Below are positions 45,580-56,655 of a stretch of 64,000 nt of DNA, in pieces; the stretch's first letter is position 1; each line of letters opens with the position of its first letter. Made by a program: the position numbers and the translations under genes. Source of the stretch: Neopestalotiopsis rosae (Eukaryota > Ascomycota > Sordariomycetes > Amphisphaeriales > Sporocadaceae). The stretch covers positions 1,674,001 through 1,738,000 of the forward strand of contig JALGAS010000007.1 of assembly GCA_023078685.1 (NCBI GenBank), written 5' to 3'. Below the pieces are notes generated by a model, which ran no database searches, was not told the DNA's origin, and saw nothing but the letters and a program-made list of their open reading frames with translations.

Positions 45580-47080
45580 TTACAGCTTTTCGCCGTTGCT
45601 GTGGTCTTCCACCTCGCAAAATGCCTTGAAAGTAATAAAGTCCTCATCGCCATTATCCGACTCGAGCACCAACTCGGCTGTGGCACCAACAAAGTACACC
45701 CATCCTTCCTTGATCTCCTTGACCGTCGGGCCAACAGAAATCTTGCCCTTGCCATTTGTGCAAATGACGATGCTGGGTCCCTCAATGGGGTCAAAGGTGG
45801 CCTTGGAGCCACTGCTCTTGAGAACCGTTCTGACAACGCTGAATTCGTCAATGGGAGGGTCGTAGAGGGTGGACTCTGAGCCCGAGCTATAGGCCGCGCG
45901 GTTCAGGACGGCATAGGGGTAGTCTTTGGGTTCCATCTTTTGCGCGTCGATGGGCGCGTAGTCGTAGGTCAGGAGATCGACCAAGGTTTGCACGTCCTTG
46001 AACTTTGGGGTGAATCCAGCACGAACAACATTGTCACTGGCGGCCATACACTCAATGATATCACCAGAGACATATGCGTGAATGTCATCGGCCTTTAGGA
46101 ACATGGCCTCGCCCGGCTGCATCTGAACGTAGTTGAGGAAGAAGAGAACAAACAGGCCAATGTCATCAGGGAACTGCTTGTTCAGACGAATGACAAGTTC
46201 GGAGAGGGTGGCACCACTCGAAGCCTCAACACCACCATCGGCAAACTCGGCGCCCTTGGCCTCGGCATCAGCCACCAGTTTCTTTGAAGCATCAGCAATG
46301 GCGTCTGATGACGACTTCATCAGGGCGGCAAAGGCCGACTGCAAGGCGCGCTTGTTCTGTGCAGTGGACTCGGGCGAGTCGTCACCCTCCTGACCACGCA
46401 CTGTTGCGATGAATGACTTTGCAGCCTCTTCGCCAACAAGCTCCCGCAGTGCAGGAACAGCCGATAGGAAATGTGCAATCTCGCCCAAGGGCCTGAAGCC
46501 ACAGAGACCCTCGAATTCCGTCACAGCAATGGTCATTTCGGGCTTGTGGTTGTCATCAGGGTAATTCTTGGGGTCCTTGGCATGGAGCTGCTCGGCGAGC
46601 TTCTTGTTGGGATGGGCCTGAATAGACAAGGCCTTGTTGATGGATAGTACCTTGAACAGAAAAGGTAGCTTGGCACCATAACGAGCCTTCACGGTGGAAG
46701 AGAGAAGACCCTCATTGACGTCAATTAGGTCCAGCAAGCTACGACCAGTATCAACGTCTCTGGAGGGATTGGAGGGATGAGTGCCCATCCATAGCTGCGA
46801 TTGTGGTCAGCAGGGGGTTCTCAGACACCTAGGAAAGCAGCCACCCAGATTGGGATGATTGCCATGACTGATAGCTTCTGTTTGAGGCCAGGTGCAGTTG
46901 AGCAAACGTAGGTTTCAGGATTTGACTACATACCTCTGCATAGGGTTTGTCGGACTGGACGCTGAAGCCATCTGCAGGTGTAGCTGCGGCGAATCTGGCA
47001 GCTGCTGAATCCGAGCCAATCTTGCCCCAATCATAGGAGTTGACGCCGCACTGAAGGCGGAACAAGGGAACCTGAACCAT
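45580..47080 (-). CDS. manA: Mannose-6-phosphate isomerase (type I PMI)
   Basis: Two exons, 47080-46934 and 46794-45580, with a 139-nt intron, give 453 residues. The junction restores [13 protein letters not shown], a conserved PMI segment. The start [20 protein letters not shown] matches the family N-terminus. The zinc ligands are visible as Gln and His in [12 protein letters not shown], Glu in DNHKPEM and His in [11 protein letters not shown]. The enzyme interconverts fructose-6-phosphate and mannose-6-phosphate in the cytosol and feeds GDP-mannose for protein glycosylation, GPI anchors and cell-wall mannan. It is normally essential unless mannose is supplied. Length and domain order are normal for fungal PMI. 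Confidence 0.97.
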
Positions 47081-48755
47081 ATTGACCAGCTGGGAAATGA
47101 TCCTGTGCTATGTGCGTGGTGATGATGGACAAGAAAAAGTTCAGAGCTCAGGGTCTGGTTAAAGAGGTATCTCGTATCGAGGACTGATAGTTCTCCTAAA
47201 CCGGTTGACGGGTTTATTTAGGTGGGGACGGAGAGCCAAAATCGACCTGTTCGAGGTTGATCTCAACGAACGACAAAATGAGTATCGACAGGGAGAGTTT
47301 CGATAGATAAAGGCGAGAGAAGACACGAAATCGAATCTTCTTGAGTTCAAGGAGGACACAATAATTTGCTGTCCTTTTCAATGTCTCTAAGCCGTGGTGA
47401 TACAACAATGATGCACCTCCAAGGTCGGGGTCTAGTGAATATCAGTGCCCCGCCAAATCATAGCCCCGCCATTTGATTGCTGCTTGTCACCAGACAACAC
47501 GCGCTGTGAGACCTGCAGTCGATCAATCAATCAACTAAAGCTTGTACCCTTGGTACCTTAAAACGCGCCGCCTAGCCCAGCCAGCCACTCAGAGCGGCCC
47601 CTGTTGACTCTGATGTCCAATCCTTCTTCTCTGGCCCCTCCAATGCCACCAAAGAACCCCACCACGGGCATGGACCGAGCACCGTACACGCTATTTGGCT
47701 AGGTACCAACCAGACTGTCCTGCTGTCCCAGCCCGCCGTCACCCTCTGAGACTCGCCGCATCTGACCGCCTGCCTGATAAAGTATGAGAAGCGGGCAAAG
47801 ACAGAGGGAAGACGGAGGAGCAAGGAGAAGCGGCTCGCTAACAAGGTAACATTCGTCGCGTCTGCCCTTTAATGTATGGATGGGTAATAAGAGGCACAAG
47901 GCAACTCCCAGTTCAGTCACGGTTCAAGGACCTCCCCAACATCAAGCCCCCCGACATCCCGTTACCCCAATCACAGCGGGCAGCTTCCTTGCTTTGCAGA
48001 TATCAGTCAGCCTCCTTCGCTTTGCCTTGTGCCCCTACCTACATACAGTACAGAGAGTACAGAGTACCACCAGACCACCACCACCAGCCAGCCCAAGCCC
48101 AGCACTTGAGTGCCTTATCTTGCCGCCCCGGTCGCGCAACACAGCCTTTGGGGCCTCCTACCTTAATGCTTTGGCCCTGTCATCGGAGTACCAGACAGCC
48201 ATTACCCTGATGTACCTACAAAATGAGCACGTCGGGAGTTTGATGCACAAAGTTTAAACCACATCATCGCCCTCGGCCTTATATATTACCAACGACTCCC
48301 CAGAGGGGCATGGAGCAACTTTTGCCTGCCGTGTCATCTCATTCATTTTGTTCAACTATTATCTATCAGCAACTGCGATCTACGCTTTTATCGGCCGTCG
48401 CTCATTTGTAAAAACGCGCGCCTGCTCACGGAAAGAGCCAGTGTCAACAACCACTACTTGGCCTCATTGCGCGCTCGGCTTCATCTTACTCCCTCCCCGT
48501 TCGTCTCTGTCGCTTCTCTTGCACTCGCATCCCCATTGCTCATAGTGCAGACCATACAGGTATACATTCCACGTATTGGTTTTTCCCTCTTCCTTTTCCC
48601 ACTATTCATTGACTGGCAGATCATCATCAGGTCATCGCGGGCGTGCAGTATAACATTGGTCTCTTATGTCCTTTTATATGCACTGTAACATATAATCGTA
48701 CTACTGCTATTCTTCTTTTTCCTCTTTGGTCGAGTACCAAAAAACCTTATTAACA
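47081..48755. other. Divergent promoter region, PMI / SGF29
   Basis: About 1.7 kb between the start codons of two divergent housekeeping genes. It contains CT-rich leader sequence close to the SGF29 gene (48350-48740). No gene is seen; a 125-codon plus-strand frame at 47880-48257 has no recognisable feature. Confidence 0.55.
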
Positions 48756-50133
48756 ATGGACCATGCAGATCCTTCTAAGAAAAGAACGCACAAGGTGATT
48801 ACGCAGCTTGAGAGCTCCGTTGGTGATTATTGGCAGGAACCTACCAAACCGAGGCGTTCTGGTTTCTCTAGCTCACAGTCTCCGACTCCGACGGGCACCC
48901 CAACTCATCGTTCGTCTTCTCCTTCCAAGAAGCGTGGCTCTTTGGGAAGAACAAACTCTGGGGACGGTCTCTCGGCTGAGCGAGATTCAAAGCACAGTCG
49001 GTCTGCCAGTAACACCTCACATCCTGCAGACAAGAACATGTCTCAGAGAAATAGAGGCCAGCGCACGGCCAATCGCAATAATGAGGTTGGCGAGGAATAT
49101 GGCCTTTGGCGCAATGTGGAAGGATCATTGAACTCCATTGTGACAGCCATCAACGAGAGTAGCGAAAATGTGGACCAAATCGTATCACAAGACAAGCTCA
49201 TGACTGAGAAAAGAAATGCTGGTGACTACGACAAGCGCGATGCCAACGGTATGAATCCCCAGCTTGCGGCCTTTTCTTCGGGCTGTCATCCTCAATGCAT
49301 ACTAAATCCAATCAGGTACACGTCCAGAGCTGAAGGCTGATCTCAGCGACATTGATGGCCTTCTTAGATCGGGCGTCAAAATCAATGAGAAGACGGCTGC
49401 GCAGATCAAACAGGCCATTGAGAATCTTAAACTCTTGAGTGCCATTCAAAAAGCCAAAGAGGACGTGCAGGAACCCTCCTTTTCGCGCTCTGCAACGCAG
49501 CGTGCGAAGCAGGAGTCTGCCGCCGCCTCGGCTTCAGTGTACGACTTTGATGGGTCTGGCGACTCGTCAGTTCCATCACCAAACCCTAGCGTTGCTCGTC
49601 GCATGGGAGGGAGCAGCGCGAGCAAAGGGGATCGAGGTTCGGTGCCCCCCAGCGCGGACCGTTCGACACCAGTAGCAAAGGCTGGCAGTGTTGAACCGCA
49701 AAACTCTGCAGCCAATAACGCCCGGTCCAAGATCACCTTTGCCAAAGGCGAAGAGGTTGCCTTCAAACCCAAGCCTCAAAACAATGAACCACTATCAGAC
49801 TGGATACTTGGACGTGTACAGGATGTTCGTGGCGAAGGCAAGTCTCGCAGATACAAAGTCCTTGATGTTGACATGGATGAGTCTGGGAAGCAAAAAGAAT
49901 TCCGCAGTAGTGCCAGTAGCATGATTGGCATACCAAAGGAGGGTGCGACACTACCCCCGCTTGACTCGGGAAAGGTTGTTCTCGCCTTGTATCCCCAAAC
50001 GACTACATTTTACAAGGCCACGGTCATTGGGATGGACCCTGATGGTCAAGTCAGTTTGAAATTCGACGGCGAGGAGAAGGACAGCGTTAGGCAACATGTC
50101 GCACGACGGTTCGTTGTCGAATACCGTCCCTAG
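48756..50133 (+). CDS. SGF29: SGF29, SAGA histone-acetyltransferase complex subunit
   Basis: Two exons, 48756-49248 and 49316-50133, with a 67-nt intron (GTATGA donor, TACTAAAT branch-like site), give 436 residues. The C-terminal 140 residues form the SGF29 tandem Tudor domain, with FAKGEEVAFK, WILGRVQDV, VLALYPQTTTFYKATV and SLKFDGEE. Aromatic residues in these motifs form the pocket for methylated histone H3 lysine 4 in known SGF29 proteins. The middle has a helical segment (ADLSDIDGLLRSGVKINEKT) typical of the family. The first roughly 100 residues are Ser/Arg/Lys-rich and look like an extension; an internal ATG (MSQRNRGQRT) matches the usual family start better, so two start sites are possible. 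The role is to recruit SAGA to H3K4me3 chromatin in the nucleus. Confidence 0.93.
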
Positions 50134-50583
50134 TAGGGGAGCAGCAAACCGAGTCATCTTTGATTATCGGATATCGACCAGTCGAGAAATGTATGTCTCA
50201 TCTACGAAACTGAATCATGGTTGATTCTGTCGGTCTAGTGCTTGGATCATGAGTTTTGGTTGGGAGTATTGGCGTCTGGTGTACATGGTGACAGACAGCA
50301 ATGCGGGTATTGGGAACATTTATCTGGGGCCCAAACAAAACGGAGCATTATTTATTCATCGGGGAACATGGTATCTAGCATCCACTTTATTCAAGTCCCA
50401 CCTTGCAGCGACGCGTATTTGCGCAAACTTGGATCGGAATGCATCAATGGCGGCGGACGGCCACATTGCGAGCACAGGTTTAACATGGACTGGCTAGTAA
50501 ATAGTAATCCAAGTTTCAAAAATCCCGAAATGAATCATCACGAAAACGCTTGGAGAATACGAGTTTTGAACATGTCAATTTAT
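50134..50583. other. Convergent 3' region
   Basis: 450 bp between the 3' ends of the SGF29 gene (plus) and the Clr5 gene (minus). No further feature is seen. Confidence 0.6.
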
Positions 50584-52397
50584 TCATGAATTCAGGCCAT
50601 CGTTGGTACTAGTAGCCTCCATCTGGCTCAGAATCGCATCCCAAGCGGCAGCCTGGTCAAATCTCTTCATCTCCTTTTGCTTATTAATCAGCATGCTGAT
50701 ACACGCTCGCATAATTGTAGATCCTGGATTGCATATCCGTCGGCTCATCTCGGCCGCTTTTTGATACCATGCCAGAGCCTCATCATCGTTGCCAGTCCTG
50801 TTGTTGATGTAGGCAATATCGCCAATCGTGGACAGCGTCGTCTCGTCCTCGAGGAACCCCGTCCGCCGCGGATCCTGACCGGGCTCGGCGGGGGACAACC
50901 GGATCACGTCATTGTACCACGCCAGCGCCTGGCTGACAGCGGCCAGGTCGGGCTTGCCCAGCCTGGCCATCGACATTTCGTTCCTGACGGTGTACAGCTG
51001 GCCGAGCCGGTGCGCGGCCATGCGGGCCTGCTGCGAGGTGTCGCCCCATTTCTGCCGGCTCGAGTGGAGCAGCTTCGTGCCAATCTCAATGGCGGGCTCG
51101 AGGTTGCGGACCTTGAGGAGGGCCTTTTGCTGCGCCATGGCGGCCTTGAAGGCCATGGTGTGGTCGTCGCCCCATAGCCGGCGGATGAGGTCGCGAATGC
51201 AGTCGAGGCTGCGGAACGTGACCCCGGACGCGTCGCTGTCCTTGAGCATCTCGCGGCAGATGACGGCCATGGGGTGCGAGAGACCGAAGATGCGGCTGGC
51301 CTCGCGGTCAAAGAGCTGCAGGATGGCGTGCCGCAGCTCGGGCCAGTTCTTGCCCTGCTGCGCCGTCATCTCGATCAGGACCTCGTAGACAAAGTCCAGG
51401 GGCCGCTCCTGCATGGCCGGCGCCGCGAGGTAGCCTACCTTGTGTAGCATGGCAAACGTCAGGCTCAAGTCCGACGCGCTGGGGGAGGCGGAGCCGTTGT
51501 TATTGGCAGCGGCTCCTCCCGCTACTTGCCCCGGTCCGTCGTGCGTGCCCCGGAGGAGCGTCTTGACGCCCATCATGATGCCGAACCATAGATCTTCGCA
51601 TTCCTTGGACGGCTCGAGGGTCAGGGACGCCTCATCGCCCGGGACGCGGACGGGCGAGGTCGGGTCGGCCAGCGAGTAGTGGTAATCCCGCAGGCTGCGT
51701 AGTATGACCTCGGTGCTGTCGTCCGTCTTGATCTCAATGATGTACGGGCTCGGCGGGTCGGCCGACGTCTTGGCCCGGATGTACCGCAGCGTCTTTTCGT
51801 ACTGCGGCTTCTTGATCTTGCCCGCCCGGTACCGGGCCGTGAGCTCCTTGACGCTGCCGCCGCACTCCTTGAGCAGGTCCTCCTTTTCGGAGAACTTGAT
51901 ATACTTTGTACAGCCCCATTGCTTGAATCGTTGATTATACATGCGCTTGCTGGAGACGGGGGAAAATCATATAAATCACTGATCAGTGGGCCGCAAAGAC
52001 GAAGAAACAAGAACGTTAGGTTGTAAGACACAAGTTCTGGGCAGCTGGGGAGGGAAGGAAAGAAAAATGCCCCAAACCAACAAACCGCCCAATTTTCTAT
52101 TGCTTTTCTCTCTTTTCTCTTTGCCTTGGCGCAGCCTGATTGATTTGCTTACCTCGCATGGAAATGATGTTCTCTCCTCATGAAGATATCCAGCTCGGTC
52201 AACTTCATTTTCTTGTATAAATCGGTGATAACCGCCCTCTTGGCCTCCCAGTCCTCAGCAGATGGGCCGGTGGTGGGACCGCATCGTCCAATCTGTCGCG
52301 CCGTGCATGCCGCCGCCGCCGCGGCCGCGGCAGCCGTACCACCCGCTGCCGTGGTGACGAGGTCGTGGTCTTTGGCCGTCGTCGTGTCTTGAGACAT
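50584..52397 (-). CDS. Clr5-domain protein with TPR-like C-terminus
   Basis: Two exons, 52397-52153 and 51949-50584, with a 203-nt intron, give 536 residues. The junction runs through the middle of the Clr5 domain: EHHFHA-SKRMYNQRFKQWG. That domain (about residues 48-100, starting DWEAKRAVITDLYKK) resembles a helix-turn-helix region named after fission yeast Clr5, a transcriptional silencing factor, and is very common in filamentous fungi. A run of nine alanines lies near the N-terminus. The long remainder is helical and contains TPR-like repeats towards the C-terminus (DEALAWYQKAAEMSRRI). By family it may be a DNA-binding or chromatin-associated regulator; the target is unknown. The second exon is strongly GC-rich. 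Confidence 0.88.
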
Positions 52398-54156
52398 GAT
52401 CAAATTCCAATCGGAAGGGGGGAGGGATCCTCCAGACAAGTGCGGGCGCTAGTACAACTACGATAAGTTGGAAATGCTTGGATCATGCGGATCCGAATCG
52501 ACGGGAGGGACCCTTTGGCACAAGCGTCCCCGGGAAGGAGGAGCATCACCGGGTTTCTTCCAAACGGTAGTAGTACTTTCAGGTCGGTCGGGTTTCTCGA
52601 TGGCTTCATCCCTTCGCTTTTGGCCCTCCAACTGCGAACCAGACCAGACCAGATCGGACCCAGACCCAGACCCCCCTCAGCCGCTCCCTCTCCCTTGGCG
52701 AGCTGCGCGCAGACAGGCCTGGATACCTGGCCCCCACGTGATGAGACATCCTGTATTCAGCTTAGTCGCTTTCTATACAGTGTGGGGTGGTGTGGATTGG
52801 ACTATATGTCTCTGATCCCCTGTGGACTGAAAAAGCCATGGTGGATGTTCTTTTTTGGGGGACGTGGTCGCCGTGTCTGAAAGAGAGGAGAGAAAGAAGA
52901 GGAAGAAAGGAAAAAAAGGTCATTGAATTGGACCTTCGTGACGGTCATGTCTTGATATTTAGAGTTCTAGTCGGACAATATATACGCTCTCGCCGGATGA
53001 CCCCCTGTTAGGCCCTCCGGTGGCCCATAAGATCACTTTTTGTTTTCTTGCTTTGTATGGCACGAAGAGGGGACTTTGAATCCGTCGAGGTTCTGCAAGG
53101 GGCTTAGCGGAGCGCGACCACATGCGAGCTTGCAAAACTACGGTGCATGAAAATACTACCAAGGCCGCATTGGCATCCAGTCTGTCCAACCGGCCAGAGT
53201 CAGTAATGCCCACCTCAGACAAATTAGTTCCATACAATGTCGTGTAATTTCAAGCATCCAATTTCGTGCAGGCCTTGGCTGGTATATACACTGGCGGGCT
53301 TTTTTTTTTTATCCTTGTCCTTGTTTTCCACCCGCGTGCAATTGCAGACTTGGTCCTTGTGCGCGATAATCATGAGTGACTTTGCATTTGCAAGCGTGTA
53401 GTCCGAGCATCAAAGAAAGCTTATTTGGCCACATGCCATTGCATTGACCCTCGTATACACGTCGCTTTCATCTTCCACTGACTGGATCGTAATTCTTGCA
53501 GATAGATACTAGCTGGCAACTCGTACAATTGAATTGTACTCTGTACGAGCTCAGTGCATTACCCAGAAATAACGACAATCTAGGTGGCTGAGACTTGGCG
53601 TCCACAACAATGCATTACTCACCCGTCGTTATTGATATCCGCATGGCTTTAAGCGGGACTTGCCATAGTTCATTGCAGTAATTCCCGGCAACGGCAACAC
53701 AGGGAAGTATTAGGCGAGACGTTATGGCACCCGTCCCAGCCGGATGCCTCTCCGGACAATTTTGATTTGCTTGGGGCCATGGCTGGGCCCAGATTCTTGC
53801 CTTATGCCCGTCACCTACCCGAGGACTACTATGTAGGTACAGATCCATAGATGTTCAACCAAGTACATAGTATGACTCGAATGATACGAACTCAGTCTTT
53901 TGATCGCAACCTGCAAGGAGTTCGAGGAGTTGTCGCAACATTAAGCTTTCCAAGTGGAGTTCAACCTCCTCGCCTATTGCTTGGCCAGCTATGTCCGAAT
54001 GCATGAAATGGCATATCGGCGTTTGGAGAGAAACGCCGAATATACCAAGCACTATAACATATGACTTCGTCACGCGATTATCTCGCCCAGGAATAATCAA
54101 ATACACAAGGTTCCTTTAATTTTATATCGAGCTCTGTCTGCAAGCTTACGTATACA
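52398..54156. other. Divergent promoter region, Clr5 / SDR genes
   Basis: 1.76 kb between divergent start codons, including a T11 run at 53300-53310. No gene or RNA is seen. Confidence 0.6.
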
Positions 54157-55114
54157 ATGGCATCATACCCACCTCAAGCGCCAGAGAATGGTTTGTGCTG
54201 CCACTCCGTCGCGTGATGAATACAGTTGCTAATCGCATAGCCTGGCAGGCTTGAACTTCACTTCTACCATTCATAGTCATCCCTACTCCTACCTTGAGAA
54301 AGCATCTCATGTTGGTCACAAGATCCTGATCACGGGAGGAACACGAGGTATCGGCCGTTGCATTGCTGTAGCCTTTGCCAGAGCTGGAGCCGCTGCGATT
54401 GCAGTTGCGGATATATCCGAAGATTTTGACAAGTTGGCTCATGACATGATCCAAGCAGCTAAGGACAACGGTTTTGATGCTCCCCAGATCATTCTGCACA
54501 AGCTCGATGTCACAAATGAGGAGAGCGTCCGCAGCTGCGCAGAACTCATTCGAGAGGAATTCGGTGGCAAGCTTGATGCCTTGGTCAACAATGCCGGATT
54601 CATGACTCCCGCCATGACTATACCAGAATCGGATACAGAAACTTGGTGGAAGACTATTGAAGTCAACCTCAAGGGGCCGTATCTAATGAGCAAATACTTT
54701 GTGCCCTTGGTTTCGGCGGCAACGGGTGGGCCGCAAACGATTATCAATATCAACAGCGTCGCAGCGCACAACCTGCGACCTATGGCCAGCGCCTACGGAA
54801 CAAGCAAGTCTGCTGTCCTCAAATTGACCGAGTTCTTGCTGGTCGAGGCGGCAGACAGCGGACTGGTGGCTTATAGCGTGCATCCGGGTGCTGTCTTAAC
54901 GGAGCTTGCCGAGAAAGGAATGCCTGCGGATACTCTGGCCGGATTGACGGACAGTCCTGAGCTGGCGGCTTCGACTGTCGTGTGGTTGTCTAGCGAAAGG
55001 CGTGATTGGCTGTCTGGTAGATATCTCAGTGTCACCTGGGACATGCAGGAACTTGATGCTAGAAAAGAGGAGATCATTAAGCATGACAAACTGAAGGTCA
55101 GACTTGTCGTCTAG
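54157..55114 (+). CDS. Short-chain dehydrogenase/reductase (classical SDR)
   Basis: Two exons, 54157-54190 and 54249-55114, with a 58-nt intron, give 299 residues. The donor is GTTTGT (weaker than usual) and the acceptor GCAG. The short first exon encodes MASYPPQAPENG and is needed because the main frame has no suitable ATG upstream of the Rossmann fold. The NAD(P)-binding motif TGGTRGIG lies at residues 40-47, NNAG near 125, the catalytic Ser in NINSVAAHN and the YxxxK motif in AYGTSKSAV. An acidic residue at the end of beta-2 (VADIS) suggests NAD(H) preference. The enzyme would oxidise or reduce an unknown alcohol or ketone in the cytosol. The neighbouring tyrosine-phosphatase gene is convergent with a gap of only 150 bp. 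Confidence 0.92.
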
Positions 55115-55263
55115 GGACGATCTGCACATAGCCGGGAAACAAAGTCTGCCGCAATCGTAGTCTATTGGCTGTTCTTGTCTTTGCCCGTGGTCTGGGCCGG
55201 GGGTATCGTCGTCTATCGTATCTCTAAGGGTGGCTACAATGCCAATATAGCAATATGTATGAT

Positions 55264-55822
55264 CTAGGCCTCAGCCTCCTTGTTGGCGAGAAGTTCGCTC
55301 AGGAAATTCTTGGAGAATCTAAGGCATTGCGTGTACGCAGTCTCAAAGCCTTGCTGACCGCCGTAGTATGGGTCCTGCACGACTTCGGCCTTACCAGAGC
55401 CCGAGTACTCTCCAAATAGCATAACCTTTGCCTTGGATCCAGGTGGCTTCTTGGATCTCATGAGGTCTGAGAGGTTCGAGCGGTCCATGGCGAAGATGTA
55501 ATCGAAGTTCTCGAAATCGGAAGACCGAACTTTTCGGGCCGCGTGCACATAATCAGTGATTCCGTGCTTCTCGAGTGTGGACATTGTTCGGTCGTCAGGG
55601 TCGTCGCCAGCGTGATATGCCCCTAAAAAAGAATTAACAGTTAGAAAATCAAAGTGCTCTGGAAGACAATGGTGAATGCGCACCTGTGCCGCAAGAGTCA
55701 ATGTTTCCAACCAAGTCATTGTTGGGCGGCTCCTTGACAAGGGATCGAAACACGCCCTCGGCCATGGTAGACCGACAGATGTTGCCCAGGCAAACGAAGA
55801 GAACACTCGGCTTTTCCGACAT
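55264..55822 (-). CDS. LTP1: Low-molecular-weight protein tyrosine phosphatase
   Basis: Two exons, 55822-55684 and 55622-55264, with a 61-nt intron (GTGCGC donor, TAG acceptor), give 165 residues, the normal family size. The P-loop VCLGNICRS (CX5RS) lies at about residues 10-18, with the nucleophilic Cys and the phosphate-binding Arg. The general-acid Asp is in QDPYYGG near residue 135. Splicing restores DSCGTG-AYHAGD, a conserved segment. The family dephosphorylates tyrosine phosphate in the cytosol and is related to yeast Ltp1 and fission yeast Stp1. The single N-terminal ATG (MSEKPSVLFV) is unambiguous. Confidence 0.95.
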
Positions 55823-56277
55823 GATCAAGAATGTGGTAGGATCTTTGCAAATGAAAGAACAGGTTGTAGTTGACACTTTTGCGTCCAGAAGTGACGAAGA
55901 GGATGGACGGAGAACGAAGTTGCGGAAAAATGCCCCGCCAAATGATAGCCAGGCACTAGCTAACCTAAATGATGTCAGGGTCCAGGGCCAGCTACAGAGC
56001 ATTCGTTAGCGCCCATCAAGCTCCAGGGCGCCCCTGTCAAGCCCCTAAGCAGCACCGTATGTCATAACTTAAGGCAGTATACAAGACACGCTTAGCAGAT
56101 CTGCAATATCACGAACGGAATATGGAAACAAAGTAATGCATATTAGACAGTTGTATTCTCTGGGTATTGTGCTGAGTCCTAATTTCCCGTCGCTCATAAG
56201 AAACCGATCAAATCATACATCGTGGGCTTCGTCTAGGTAGCGTTTTGCTTTCCATAATATTTCAACACCAGATCCGT
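55823..56277. other. Intergenic, tandem minus-strand genes
   Basis: About 450 bp holding the promoter of the phosphatase gene and the 3' flank of the CsbD-like gene. Nothing else is seen. Confidence 0.6.
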
Positions 56278-56655
56278 CTACTCAGCAGGCCTAGTCTGGG
56301 TCTGCTCAACCGTCGACGGCACGCCTGATGCCTTTTCTCTCAAGCCGCTGCCAACGGGCATAACGCCGTGCTTGGCGCCGATGCGTTGGTCCTCTTCTTG
56401 CATCTTGTGAAGGCCTTCCTGCTTCATCTTTTGGTTTCCGGTCACTGCACCAGCGGCAGCCTGGGCAGAGCCGGTAGCTGTGTGCAGGGCGCCTTGTACG
56501 TCGCCCTTGAGCTTCTGGGCGAGAGTGGCATCGGGGTGGGCAGTAGGGTCGGATGACTGGACAAATTCGCCCTTTGTAGTAACGTTGGTCGCTGTTCCGT
56601 CGGGCTGCACTTCGGCGCTGTTGGGCTTGCCGAGGAGGGTAGTCTTGTCGGGCAT
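56278..56655 (-). CDS. CsbD-like small stress protein
   Basis: An uninterrupted frame of 125 residues from the ATG at 56655. It is hydrophilic and rich in Gly, Ala, Lys and Gln. The central part (about 45-85: QKLKGDVQGALHTATGSAQA, then AAGAVTGNQKMKQEGLHKMQ) has the helical KG..Q...G pattern of CsbD domains, a fold found in bacterial general-stress proteins and in fungal relatives described as cruciform-DNA or mismatch-binding proteins. The molecular role is unclear. There is no membrane segment or signal peptide. A perfect CRE site with an overlapping CCAAT box lies about 210 bp upstream of the start, which fits stress or spore expression through an Atf1/AtfA-type bZIP factor (inference). Confidence 0.8.
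   Translation of the reverse strand: MPDKTTLLGKPNSAEVQPDGTATNVTTKGEFVQSSDPTAHPDATLAQKLKGDVQGALHTATGSAQAAAGAVTGNQKMKQEGLHKMQEEDQRIGAKHGVMPVGSGLREKASGVPSTVEQTQTRPAE

Noticed and set aside
50677..51388. Overlapping plus-strand frames of 158-166 codons
   Set aside because: Antisense shadows of the GC-rich Clr5 gene.
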